From Actinocatenispora thailandica (GTDB taxonomy: Bacteria; Actinomycetota; Actinomycetes; Mycobacteriales; Micromonosporaceae): DNA of 64,000 bases. The notes beneath the pieces are model-generated. The model ran no database searches, was not told where the DNA came from, and was given only the letters and a program-made list of their open reading frames with translations. Location: contig NZ_AP023355.1 in NCBI RefSeq assembly GCF_016865425.1, forward strand, positions 7,066,198 to 7,130,197, read 5' to 3'. The position numbers were made by a program, and so were the translations under genes. How positions within the stretch are numbered: the stretch's first letter is position 1; each line of letters opens with the position of its first letter. This document shows positions 29,077 to 36,014 of the stretch, piece by piece.

Positions 29077-29631
29077 ATGACGGAGGAGGAGCGGGCCCGG
29101 CGGGTCGACGACGCGGCGCTCCGCCACCCGATCCGGGCCGAGCTGCTCGACCTGGTGCGCGAGCTCGGCACCGTGACCTCCACCGAAGCCGCTCGCCGGC
29201 TCGGGCACAGCAGCGGGCTCTGCTCGTTCCACCTGCGGCAACTTGCCCGTTACGGCTACCTCGAACCGGCGCCGGCCCGCGGCCGGGTGCGCCCCTGGCG
29301 GCTGCGCGGCGTGCCGGCACCGCAACCGACGCCGGTCACCGGGCTCGGTGAGCTGTCCCGGGAGCTGGAGGACGAGGGGTACCGCCGCTGGCTGGCCCAG
29401 CGAGCCGACGCACCGCCGGAGTGGCGGCGGGACGCGGCCGACAGCGCGGTGCTCTACCTGACGCCGGACGAGCTGCAGGCGATGGCCGGGGAGATCCGTA
29501 CCGTGCTGCACCGGTACGCAGGGCGGGAGCACGACCCGGCCGCCCGCCCTGCCGGTGCCGGCCCGGTCGGCGCGGTGCTCCGGCTGTTCCCGCTGCTGCC
29601 CGAGACGCCGCTACCCGAGCCGAAGGACTGA
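29077..29631 (+). CDS. ArsR/HTH_20-type winged-helix transcriptional regulator
   Basis: 184 residues. The N-terminal 80 form a winged helix: ALRHPIRAELLDLVRELG, TSTEAARRLGHSSGLCSFHL (recognition helix) and RYGYLEPAPARGRVRPW (wing). The rest is helical and resembles the dimer/ligand region of actinobacterial HTH_20 proteins. No metal-binding cysteine pair like that of classical ArsR is seen. ATG 29077 is chosen because the operator and -10 lie immediately before it; the frame upstream to 28987 would place coding inside the promoter. Three bases after its stop the micro-ORF chain leading to def begins, so it may be co-transcribed with def. Confidence 0.82.
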   Translation: MTEEERARRVDDAALRHPIRAELLDLVRELGTVTSTEAARRLGHSSGLCSFHLRQLARYGYLEPAPARGRVRPWRLRGVPAPQPTPVTGLGELSRELEDEGYRRWLAQRADAPPEWRRDAADSAVLYLTPDELQAMAGEIRTVLHRYAGREHDPAARPAGAGPVGAVLRLFPLLPETPLPEPKD

Positions 29632-29634
29632 ACC

Positions 29635-29706
29635 ATGAACGAGCGCATCAGGAGCACCGTGCGGTCGGGGCGCACGAGGGTTCCGACGAAGGAGGAACGC
29701 TCATGA
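29635..29706 (+). CDS. micro-ORF 1 of the chain before def (23 aa)
   Basis: ATG 29635 to TGA 29706 encodes MNERIRSTVRSGRTRVPTKE and ends with ERS. The last bases CTC ATG A make the stop overlap the ATG of micro-ORF 2 by four bases. It starts three bases after the regulator stop. The C-terminal RVPTKEERS is shared with the next two micro-ORFs because it covers the same ribosome-site repeat. Whether the peptide is made or matters is unknown. Confidence 0.5.
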   Translation: MNERIRSTVRSGRTRVPTKEERS

Positions 29707-29786
29707 GCGAGCGTGAGCGAGTGAATCGTGGGTGCTGTGCGGTGGGGTGCCTCGTGAGGGTTCCGACGAAGGAGGAACGCTCATGA
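29703..29786 (+). CDS. micro-ORF 2 of the chain before def (27 aa)
   Basis: ATG 29703 preceded by GAAGGAGGAA at seven bases; product begins MSERERVNRGCCAVGCLV and ends RVPTKEERS. Three cysteines, net basic. Its TGA overlaps the ATG of the next copy. The ORF is 84 nt in an 80-bp repeat, which is exactly what gives the 4-base overlap. Confidence 0.5.
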   Translation: MSERERVNRGCCAVGCLVRVPTKEERS

Positions 29787-29866
29787 GCGAGCGTGAGCGA
29801 GTGAATCGTGGGTGCTGTGCGGTGGGGTGCCTCGTGAGGGTTCCGACGAAGGAGGAACGCTCATGA
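29783..29866 (+). CDS. micro-ORF 3 of the chain before def (27 aa)
   Basis: Identical in sequence to micro-ORF 2 (same 80-bp repeat). Its stop overlaps the def ATG (29863) by four bases, coupling translation of def to it. Ribosomes reaching def may come by reinitiation or bind directly at the third copy of the GGAGG site. Confidence 0.5.
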   Translation: MSERERVNRGCCAVGCLVRVPTKEERS

Positions 29867-30402
29867 GCGTTCAGGAGTTGAGGTATTTCGGCGATCCGGT
29901 GCTGAAGACGATCTGCGATCCGATCACCGACTTCGGCCCGCGTACCGCGGAGCTGGTCACCGACCTGTTGGAGACGGTGGAGCTGCCCGGCCGGGCCGGA
30001 CTCGCCGCGAACCAGATCGGGGTGAGCCTGCGCGCGTTCAGCTACAACGTCGACGACCAGTTCGGCTACGTGCTCAACCCGGAGATCGTCGAGCTGTCCG
30101 AGGAGCGGCAGGAGATCGACGAGGGCTGCCTGTCGGTGCCGGAGCTGTGGTTCCCGACGGTGCGCGCGGTGCGTGCCGTGTGCCGGGGCGTCGACCTGCG
30201 CAACGAACCGGTGGTGGTCAGCGGTACCGGTGTGCTCGCGCAGTGCCTGCAGCACGAGACGGACCACCTGGACGGTCTGCTCTACCTGGACCGGTTGGAG
30301 CTGACCGAGCGCCGCAAGGCGATGCGCGCGGTGCGTGAGTCGTCCTGGTTCCTGCCGGGCGGTCGCCGGGAGCCGGCCGGCGCTCCCTGGCGCCTCGGCT
30401 GA
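29863..30402 (+). CDS. def: peptide deformylase
   Basis: Removes the N-formyl group from nascent proteins; a metalloenzyme acting at the ribosome. The 179-residue protein has all three motifs: GRAGLAANQIG (motif 1, the first Gly of GxGxAAxQ is Arg-preceded), DEGCLS (motif 2, metal-binding Cys near residue 88) and QHETDHLDG (motif 3, HExxH). The C-terminal extension ends in a Gly/Arg/Pro-rich tail. ATG 29863 follows GAAGGAGGAA. It is preceded by three coupled micro-ORFs in an 80-bp repeat, an unusual arrangement. Not adjacent to fmt, so this may be one of several def genes in the genome. Confidence 0.95.
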   Translation: MSVQELRYFGDPVLKTICDPITDFGPRTAELVTDLLETVELPGRAGLAANQIGVSLRAFSYNVDDQFGYVLNPEIVELSEERQEIDEGCLSVPELWFPTVRAVRAVCRGVDLRNEPVVVSGTGVLAQCLQHETDHLDGLLYLDRLELTERRKAMRAVRESSWFLPGGRREPAGAPWRLG

Positions 30403-30476
30403 GCGTCGGCCCCGGGCGGCGTCTCCGGCCTGGTCAGCATCCGTGCCACCGACGATCCGGCCGGGCTCTACACGGG

Positions 30477-30551
30477 CCGGCTCGGAATCGGCCGGCTCGA
30501 CACCGGTCGGCTCGGCATCGGTCGGCTCGGCATCGGCCGGTCCGCATCCGG
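30477..30551. repeat. 15-bp tandem repeat, 5 copies
   Basis: Five imperfect units close to TCGGCTCGGCATCGG run from 30477 to 30551 in the gap between the convergent def and the small membrane protein gene. They could be read as a short ORF but carry no coding signal. Confidence 0.85.
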
Positions 30552-30558
30552 CCTGGGC

Positions 30559-30897
30559 TCAGCGCCCCGGCAGCTCGGGGTAGCCCGGGCCGTCGATGAA
30601 CTTCTTCCTGGTCTTCTGCAGTGACTTGGCCGCGGCGTAGCCACTGCCCGCGCCGATCAGCAGGCCGACGATGTCGGCGAACGCGCCGCCGCCGGTGAAG
30701 GCGAGGCCGATCAACGCGCCGACGGTGGCGAGCACGGCGATCGGCCAGCGGCCCCGGACGAACCGGGCCACCGGATCACCGCCGGCCCGCTTCTTCGCGG
30801 CAGAACCGAGCAGCAGCAGGTAACCGTCGTGGCCGAGCGCGACGAGCAGTCCGACAACGGCAACGACCGTGGCGATGAGGTCGATGATGGTACCCAT
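30559..30897 (-). CDS. small membrane protein, function unknown
   Basis: 112 residues with two or three hydrophobic helices: LIATVVAVVGLLVALG, WPIAVLATVGALIGLAF and ADIVGLLIGAGSGYAA. Between them is a basic loop (AAKKRAGGDPVARFVRGR). The C-terminus is Lys/Arg-rich and probably cytoplasmic. ATG 30897 is preceded at six bases by CACACT, a weak -10-like hexamer. No family recognised. It is divergent from the reductase at 31026. Confidence 0.75.
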   Translation of the reverse strand: MGTIIDLIATVVAVVGLLVALGHDGYLLLLGSAAKKRAGGDPVARFVRGRWPIAVLATVGALIGLAFTGGGAFADIVGLLIGAGSGYAAAKSLQKTRKKFIDGPGYPELPGR

Positions 30898-31025
30898 GAC
30901 TCCAGTGTGCGTGCTCGAAGCGGCTTCGCCATGGTGCTGGCACCCTGAATCGACCCCGAGTTTGCCGGGGGTGCGGCGGCCCGGCCGGTGCCGGTGGGGC
31001 CGCCGCGCGGCCGGGAGGGGGTGGC

Positions 31026-31712
31026 ATGCCTGATTCCCGGCCCTACGTGATTCTCAGTGCGGCGATGTCGGTCGACGGCTTCCTGGACGACACCGGGGAC
31101 GAACGGCTCATCCTGTCCGGCCCGGCCGATCTGGACCGGGTCGATGCGGTGCGCGCCGAGTGCGACGCGATCCTGGTCGGCGCCGGTACCGTCCGGGCGG
31201 ACGATCCGCGCCTGGTCGTCGGCGCCGTGCGGGCCGAGCACCGCACCGCCGACGGCCGCCCGGCGCAACCGGTCAAGGTGACCCTGACCGGCTCCGGCGA
31301 CCTGCCGCCGGAGTCCCGGTTCTTCACCTTCGGTCCCGCCTCGAAGCTGGTGTACGCGCCGAGCGGCGCCGCGGCCACGCTCGCGGACCGGCTGCCCGGT
31401 TCGACCACGGTGGTCGACACCGGTGCGTCGGTCGAGCTGCCCGCGCTGCTCGCCGACCTGGCCGACCGGGGGATCGAACGGCTGCTGGTGGAGGGCGGCG
31501 GCGGGGTGCACACCGCGTTCCTGACCGCCGGCCTGGCGGACGAGTTGCAGCTGGTGGTGGCGCCGTTGTTCGTGGGCGAGGAGTCGGCGCCACGGTTCGT
31601 CGGCCCCGGTCGGTACCGGTGGGATGCCGGGCACCGGATGCGGTTGGCGCAGGTGCGCCAGCTCGACGACGTGGTGCTGCTGCGCTACCTGCTGGGGGAC
31701 GAGGATGGCTGA
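31026..31712 (+). CDS. RibD C-terminal-like reductase (dihydrofolate-reductase fold)
   Basis: 228 residues homologous to the reductase half of RibD, which reduces the ribosyl side chain of the pyrimidine intermediate of riboflavin synthesis with NADPH. Signatures: ILSAAMSVDGFLDD, DAILVGAGTVRADDPRL, RLLVEGGGGVHTAFL and the closing AQVRQLDDVVLLRYLL. The start ATG 31026 follows GGGAGGGGG. It overlaps the deaminase gene by eight bases, so the two RibD halves are separate proteins in reversed order. Could serve riboflavin, deazapurine-like or other pteridine-like chemistry; inference. Confidence 0.88.
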   Translation: MPDSRPYVILSAAMSVDGFLDDTGDERLILSGPADLDRVDAVRAECDAILVGAGTVRADDPRLVVGAVRAEHRTADGRPAQPVKVTLTGSGDLPPESRFFTFGPASKLVYAPSGAAATLADRLPGSTTVVDTGASVELPALLADLADRGIERLLVEGGGGVHTAFLTAGLADELQLVVAPLFVGEESAPRFVGPGRYRWDAGHRMRLAQVRQLDDVVLLRYLLGDEDG

Positions 31713-32193
31713 TCGGGACTGGCTGGCGGCGGCGGTGGCGGAGTCGCGGCGCTGCCCGCCGTCGGCGACGGCGTTCTCGGTGGGCGCGATCGTGGTCGGG
31801 CCGGACGGCGCCGAGCTGTCCCGCGGGTACTCGCGGGAGGGCGACGACCGGGTGCACGCGGAGGAGTCGGCGCTGGCGAAGCTGGCCGCCGTGAACCCCG
31901 CGTCGGCGGTGGCGTTGTCGGGTGGCCAGCGGGTCGGGCGGGTGCCGGCGGGCAGCACGATCTACAGCTCGCTGGAGCCGTGTTCGCAGCGCGCGTCCCG
32001 GCCGCACACCTGCGCCGAGCTGATCCGTACCGCGGGGGTGGATCGGGTGGTCTTCGCCTGGCGGGAGCCGGCGATCTTCGTGGCCGGCGACGGCGCCCGG
32101 GAACTGGCCGATGCCGGCGTGGCGGTGGTGCAACTGCCCGAGCTGGGGGCCGAGGTGGCCGAGATCAACGCCCACCTGCTGGCCGAGGGTTGA
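31705..32193 (+). CDS. cytidine/deoxycytidylate deaminase-family protein (RibD N-terminal-like)
   Basis: 162-residue zinc deaminase: the catalytic HAEESAL and zinc ligands PCSQRASRPHTC match the RibD deaminase domain, where the amino group of the pyrimidine intermediate is removed. ATG 31705 lies inside the last codons of the reductase gene. With that gene it reconstitutes both RibD activities. The spacing between the two zinc cysteines (eight residues) is longer than the PCxxC of cytidine deaminases, as in RibD (PCxHxGRTPPC). Confidence 0.88.
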   Translation: MADRDWLAAAVAESRRCPPSATAFSVGAIVVGPDGAELSRGYSREGDDRVHAEESALAKLAAVNPASAVALSGGQRVGRVPAGSTIYSSLEPCSQRASRPHTCAELIRTAGVDRVVFAWREPAIFVAGDGARELADAGVAVVQLPELGAEVAEINAHLLAEG

Positions 32194-32200
32194 CGATCGA

Positions 32201-32218
32201 AGCTAATGGCATTAGCTT
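32201..32218 (+). promoter_or_regulatory. operator palindrome overlapping the hydrolase-TetR promoter
   Basis: AGCTAAT (32201-32207), spacer GGC, ATTAGCT (32211-32217) form a perfect 7-bp inverted repeat. The -10-like TAGCTT (32213-32218) sits in its right arm and the hydrolase ATG follows seven bases later (32226). The TetR-family gene at the end of the same operon is the obvious candidate ligand. Confidence 0.75.
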
Positions 32219-32225
32219 ATTGGCT

Positions 32226-33062
32226 ATGACGAACACACGGGTCATGGCGAACGCGCAAGCCACGACGAACACACAGTTCCTGAACGTGCCGGGCGGACAG
32301 CTGGCGTACGACGTGGTCGGGCCGGCCGACGGCCCGCTGGTGATCGCCCTGCCGGGGATGGGCGACCTGCGGCAGAGCTACCGGTTCCTGGCGCCCCGGC
32401 TGGCCGACGCCGGCTACCGGGTGGTCAGCGTCGACCTGCGCGGCCAGGGCGAGTCGAGTACCGCCTGGGACAGCTACCAGCCGGAGGCGACGGGCGCCGA
32501 CATCCTGGCGCTGATCGAGCACCTCGGTGGGCCGGCCGTGCTCGTCGCCACCTCGTTCTCGCCGAGCGCGGCAGCCTGGGCGGCGGCGCAGGCGCCGGCG
32601 CGGGTCGCCGGGCTGGTGCTGCTCAGCATGTTCACCGACAACCCGCCGATGAACCCGATGATGCGGCTGGTCAGCGGCCAGGTGATGAGCCGCCGGGCGC
32701 TGTGGCTGATGTACTACAAGTCGCTGTTCGCGACGGTGCCCGACGACTTCGCCAGCTACCGCGAGCTGGTGAAGCGTAGCTTCGGCCGGACCGGGATGGC
32801 CGCCGTCCGGGCGATGGGCGAGGCGGACAAGACCGAGGCGAACAAGGCGCTGGCCAGGGTGCAGGTGCCGACCCTGGTCATGTACGGGTCGAAGGATCCC
32901 GACTTCCCGGACCCGGCCGCGCAGGCGAAGCGGGCGCAGGAGCTGCTCCCGCACGCGACCGTGCGGCTCGTCGACGGGGTGAAGCACTACCCGGCGACCG
33001 AGGCGCCCGACGTCGTCGCGCCGGCCACCCTGCAGCTGCTGAAGGAGGCGTTCGGTGCCTAG
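32226..33062 (+). CDS. alpha/beta-fold hydrolase
   Basis: 278 residues. Oxyanion/HG region LPGMGDLRQSYRF, the strand VVSVDLRGQGESS, nucleophile region VLVATSFSPSAAAW (TSFS in place of GxSxG), acid region VMYGSKDPDFPD and a late His in DGVKHYPATEA. The nucleophile elbow deviates at the first Gly but keeps the Ser. ATG 32226 is fixed by the operator and -10 hexamer just upstream (leaderless). Overlaps the TetR gene by eight bases. Substrate unknown. Confidence 0.85.
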   Translation: MTNTRVMANAQATTNTQFLNVPGGQLAYDVVGPADGPLVIALPGMGDLRQSYRFLAPRLADAGYRVVSVDLRGQGESSTAWDSYQPEATGADILALIEHLGGPAVLVATSFSPSAAAWAAAQAPARVAGLVLLSMFTDNPPMNPMMRLVSGQVMSRRALWLMYYKSLFATVPDDFASYRELVKRSFGRTGMAAVRAMGEADKTEANKALARVQVPTLVMYGSKDPDFPDPAAQAKRAQELLPHATVRLVDGVKHYPATEAPDVVAPATLQLLKEAFGA

Positions 33063-33624
33063 GGCCGGACTCAACCCGACCGCGGTCGTCGACGCCGCGC
33101 TGACCGTGCTCGACGAGGCCGGTGTCGACGGGCTGACCCTGGCCGCGGTCGCCGCGCATGCCGGGGTCGCCACCCCCTCGCTGTACAAGCACGTCAAGGG
33201 GCTCGGCGCGCTGCGCGACCTGGTCGGCGTCCGGGTACTGGACGAGCTCGCCGCGCGCTGCGAGCAGGCCGCGATGGGACGCAGCGCCGACGAGGCACTG
33301 GCCGCGGTGCTGCACGCCTACCGGCAGTACGCGCGGGAGCATCCGCACCGCTACGCCGCCCTGCCGCAGCAGCCGGCGGACGACCCGGAGCTGGTCCGCG
33401 CCGGTGACCGCGCGGTGTCGGTGTTCCTCGCCGTGCTCCGCGGGTACGGGCTGGCCGGCGCCGACGCGATCCACGTCACCCGGGGGCTGCGGGCCGCCGC
33501 GCACGGGTTCGTGCTGCTGGAGATCGGCGGCGGGTTCGGGCTGCCGGAGAAGCTCGACGACAGCTACCGGATCCTCATCGACACCCTCACCGCCGGCCTG
33601 CACGAGCTGCCTATGCCCATCTAG
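33055..33624 (+). CDS. TetR-family transcriptional regulator
   Basis: 189 residues. N-terminal helix-turn-helix VVDAALTVLDEAGVDGLTLA, then VAAHAGVATPSLYKHVKG (recognition helix with the typical TetR YKHV). The C-terminal ligand domain contains YAREHPHRYAAL and FVLLEIGGGFGL, resembling TetR_C_33/WHG-type domains. GTG 33055 overlaps the hydrolase stop. It probably represses the operon through the AGCTAAT-GGC-ATTAGCT site upstream of the hydrolase; the effector is unknown. Confidence 0.9.
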   Translation: MPRAGLNPTAVVDAALTVLDEAGVDGLTLAAVAAHAGVATPSLYKHVKGLGALRDLVGVRVLDELAARCEQAAMGRSADEALAAVLHAYRQYAREHPHRYAALPQQPADDPELVRAGDRAVSVFLAVLRGYGLAGADAIHVTRGLRAAAHGFVLLEIGGGFGLPEKLDDSYRILIDTLTAGLHELPMPI

Positions 33625-33668
33625 CGAAATCTAGTGTCAGCGCTAGACGGTGCGATACGGTGCGAGAC

Positions 33669-34859
33669 GTGGATCCGATCCGGAACCCGTACGCACCGGG
33701 TGCCGGCCAGCGACCGCCCGAACTCGCCGGCCGCGACACCGAGGTCACCGCGTTCGACGTGGTGCTGGAGCGGGTCGCCCGCGGCCGGCCGGAACGCAGC
33801 CTGGTGCTCACCGGACTGCGCGGTGTCGGCAAGACGGTCCTGCTGAACGCGCTGCGCAGCCAGGCCATCGGCCGGCTGTGGGGCACCGGCAAGATCGAGG
33901 CGCGCCCCGACCAGCAGCTGCGCCGGCCGCTGTCCGCCGCGATGCACATGGCGGTGCGCGAGCTGGCCCCGCGGCACCGCGCCCCGGACCGCATCGACGA
34001 GTTCCTCGGCATACTCAAGGCGTTCGCGCTGCGGTCCAACCCGGCCAACGCGAAGCTGCGGGACCGCTGGCAGCCGGGCATCGACGGACCGGCGGCGACC
34101 GGGCGGGCCGACTCCGGCGACATCGAGATCGACCTGGTCGAGCTGTTCACCGACGCGGCGGCGATCGCGACCGACGTCGGTACCGGCATCGCGCTGTTCA
34201 TCGACGAGATGCAGGACGTGGGGCCGGCCGACGCCTCGGCACTGTGCGCGGCCTGCCACGAACTGTCCCAGCTGGGCGCACCGCTGATCGTGGTCGGCGC
34301 CGGGCTGCCGCACCTACCGGCGGTGCTGTCCGCCTCGAAGTCCTACTCGGAGCGGCTGTTCCGCTACACCCGGATCGACCGGCTGGACCCGGACGCCGCG
34401 GACCGCGCACTGACCGCGCCGGCCGCCCGGGAGGGCGTCTCGTTCGAGCCGGCCGCGCTGACCGAGCTGTACCGGCTGTCCGGCGGCTACCCGTACTTCG
34501 TCCAGGCGTACGGGAAGGCGACCTGGGACCACGCGCCGACCTCGCCGATCACCGCGGCGGACGTCCGGGTCGCCGGCCCGGAGGCGGAGGCGGAACTCGC
34601 GGTCGGTTTCTTCGGCTCCCGGTACGACCGGGCCACACCCGCCGAGCGGGAGTACATGCGCGGGATGGCGGAACTCGCCGACGCGGACGCGCCGGTGGCC
34701 ACCGCCGGGATCGCGAAGTCGTTGGGCCGCAAGCCGTCCAGCCTGTCCCCGGCGCGCGACTCGCTGATCAAGAAGGGGCTGATCTACTCCGGCGAGCGCG
34801 GCACGGTGGCGTTCACCGTCCCGCACTTCGCCCGCTACCTGCGCACCCAGCCCGGCTGA
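33669..34859 (+). CDS. AAA/Orc1-like ATPase
   Basis: About 396 residues. An AAA-type ATPase with P-loop GLRGVGKTVLL, Walker B FIDEMQD, sensor-like VVGAGLPHLPAVL, followed by a helical lid with LYRLSGGYPYFVQAYGK and a C-terminal winged-helix domain (IAKSLGRKPSSLSPARDSLIKKG, VAFTVPHFARYL). This architecture is common in actinobacterial ATP-binding proteins of unknown role that resemble Orc1/Cdc6. GTG 33669 is preferred: TACGGT stands seven bases before it; GTG 33660, three codons upstream, is the alternative. Stands alone; not obviously linked to toxins or defence. Confidence 0.82.
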   Translation: MDPIRNPYAPGAGQRPPELAGRDTEVTAFDVVLERVARGRPERSLVLTGLRGVGKTVLLNALRSQAIGRLWGTGKIEARPDQQLRRPLSAAMHMAVRELAPRHRAPDRIDEFLGILKAFALRSNPANAKLRDRWQPGIDGPAATGRADSGDIEIDLVELFTDAAAIATDVGTGIALFIDEMQDVGPADASALCAACHELSQLGAPLIVVGAGLPHLPAVLSASKSYSERLFRYTRIDRLDPDAADRALTAPAAREGVSFEPAALTELYRLSGGYPYFVQAYGKATWDHAPTSPITAADVRVAGPEAEAELAVGFFGSRYDRATPAEREYMRGMAELADADAPVATAGIAKSLGRKPSSLSPARDSLIKKGLIYSGERGTVAFTVPHFARYLRTQPG

Positions 34860-34926
34860 CCGGTCAGCGGTTGTGCACGGCCCTTTGCTCTGCACACCTG
34901 TCTGCAACATGCGGTGGTGCAGGTAG

Positions 34927-34950
34927 GTGCGCAGAGCCGGCTCTGCGCAC
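34927..34950. terminator. bidirectional terminator-like palindrome between convergent genes
   Basis: GTGCGCAGAGCC (34927-34938) is followed directly by its exact reverse complement GGCTCTGCGCAC (34939-34950). The convergent genes end at 34859 and 34972, so both could use it. The centre CCGG would be the loop of a 10-bp stem. Confidence 0.75.
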
Positions 34951-34971
34951 TCATACGCACCACGGGCCGGG

Positions 34972-35688
34972 TCAGCCGCCCGGGGCGTACCGGGCGAGGA
35001 ACGCCGAGATCGTCCGCAGCGCCGCCCGCGGCGCGTCGTAGCTGGCCATGTCGATGCCGTGCCGGGACCCGTCGATCAGCACCTGGTGCCGGTACCGCGC
35101 GGGCACCGCGGCGGCGATCGCCTTCGCGTCGGCGGCCGGCACCCAGCTGTCCTGCCGGGCGGACGCGATCAAGGTCGGCACCCGCAACTTCGGCGCCGCG
35201 GTCAGCACGTAGTCGCGGCGCTCCGGTGACAGCGCGATCACCGCGTCCACCCGCGGCGCGATCTTCGTCGCGGCCACCAGCGAGTCGCGTGCGCCCGCCG
35301 AGGCGCCCACCACCACCACGTGCTTCGCGCCCCGGCGCCGCAGCTCGGTGACCGCGTTGCCGATGTCGGCGACGGTACCGGCGTCGGCGGTGTCGAAGCC
35401 GAGGTACATCCGGCCCTTGCCGGCGAGCGCCTTCGGCAGCGGGAACCAGCCGCACCAGTCCAGGTCGCTCTGGTTGACCAGGACCACGCCGCTGCTGCCC
35501 GACCCGTACAGCGGGCCGGTGGCGTGGTCCGAACCGAAGCTGATCCGCCGCCCGCCGGCCTCCGGGCAACTCGCCGTCGGGCTCGGCGCGGCACGCGGCG
35601 ACCGGCTCGGCCCGCCGCTGCCCGCCGCCTGCCCGCAGCCGGCGAGCACCACCATCATGACCAGCAGAATCCCCGTGAACCTGCGCAT
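34972..35688 (-). CDS. lipoprotein with alpha/beta-hydrolase fold
   Basis: 238 residues. Signal MRRFTGILLVMMVVLAGC with lipobox LAGC, then a Ser/Pro-rich linker and a hydrolase-fold domain: SSGVVLVNQSDLDWCGW, the nucleophile elbow GASAGA, the acid region SARQDSWVPA and a late His in DGSRHGIDM. The triad Ser-Asp-His is therefore visible. ATG 35688 places the signal peptide at the N-terminus; the frame upstream to 35802 runs through low-complexity GC repeats and is not coding. TATCGT five bases upstream could be its -10. Likely an exported esterase of unknown substrate (dienelactone-hydrolase-like). Confidence 0.85.
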   Translation of the reverse strand: MRRFTGILLVMMVVLAGCGQAAGSGGPSRSPRAAPSPTASCPEAGGRRISFGSDHATGPLYGSGSSGVVLVNQSDLDWCGWFPLPKALAGKGRMYLGFDTADAGTVADIGNAVTELRRRGAKHVVVVGASAGARDSLVAATKIAPRVDAVIALSPERRDYVLTAAPKLRVPTLIASARQDSWVPAADAKAIAAAVPARYRHQVLIDGSRHGIDMASYDAPRAALRTISAFLARYAPGG

Positions 35689-35774
35689 GCGACACGATAG
35701 GTACCCGAAGGTGGCCCATCGGTCTCGTCCCGGCAACGAACCCGCCACTGCGCAGCCCTGCGGCGCGATCGTGG

Positions 35775-36010
35775 TGCGGCACGGCACGGCACGGCACGGC
35801 ACGGCGCGGCGCGGCGCGGCGCGGCGCGGCTGGCAGGGTGCGGTGGCGCTCAGTGCTCCCCGAGCGCGGTGCGGTGGCGGCTCGGCGCGCTGCGGGCGCG
35901 GCGTGGTGGTGGCGCGGCGCGGTGACGCTCAGCGCTCCTCGAGCGCGGTGCGGTGGCGGCGCGGCGCGCTGTCGTGGCGTGGCGTGGCGTGGTGCGGTGC
36001 GGTGCGGTGG
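35775..36010. repeat. GGCAC/GGCGC simple-repeat tract
   Basis: Between 35775 and about 36010 the sequence is built of 5-bp GGCRC units (35778-35828 nearly pure) and a diverged 75-bp duplication containing CTCAGYGCTCC and GAGCGCGGTGCGGTGGCGG. Long frames here are artefacts of the repeat. It separates the lipoprotein hydrolase from the kinase gene (gap 35689-36014), and I see no gene in it. Confidence 0.85.
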
Positions 36011-36014
36011 CGGC

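Larger units (their letters stand above)
29676..29869 (+). repeat. 80-bp tandem repeat, two full copies plus 34 bp
   Basis: Copies begin at 29676, 29756 and 29836. The two full copies are identical base for base. Each contains the same ribosome site (GAAGGAGGAA) and ATGAGCG, so the repeat multiplies a complete translation start in front of def. Confidence 0.95.

Noticed and set aside
35689-36014. Continuation of hydrolase and kinase frames through the GGCRC tract
   Set aside because: The frames are open because simple repeats lack stops; the signal peptide and the kinase domain start firmly at 35688 and 36881.
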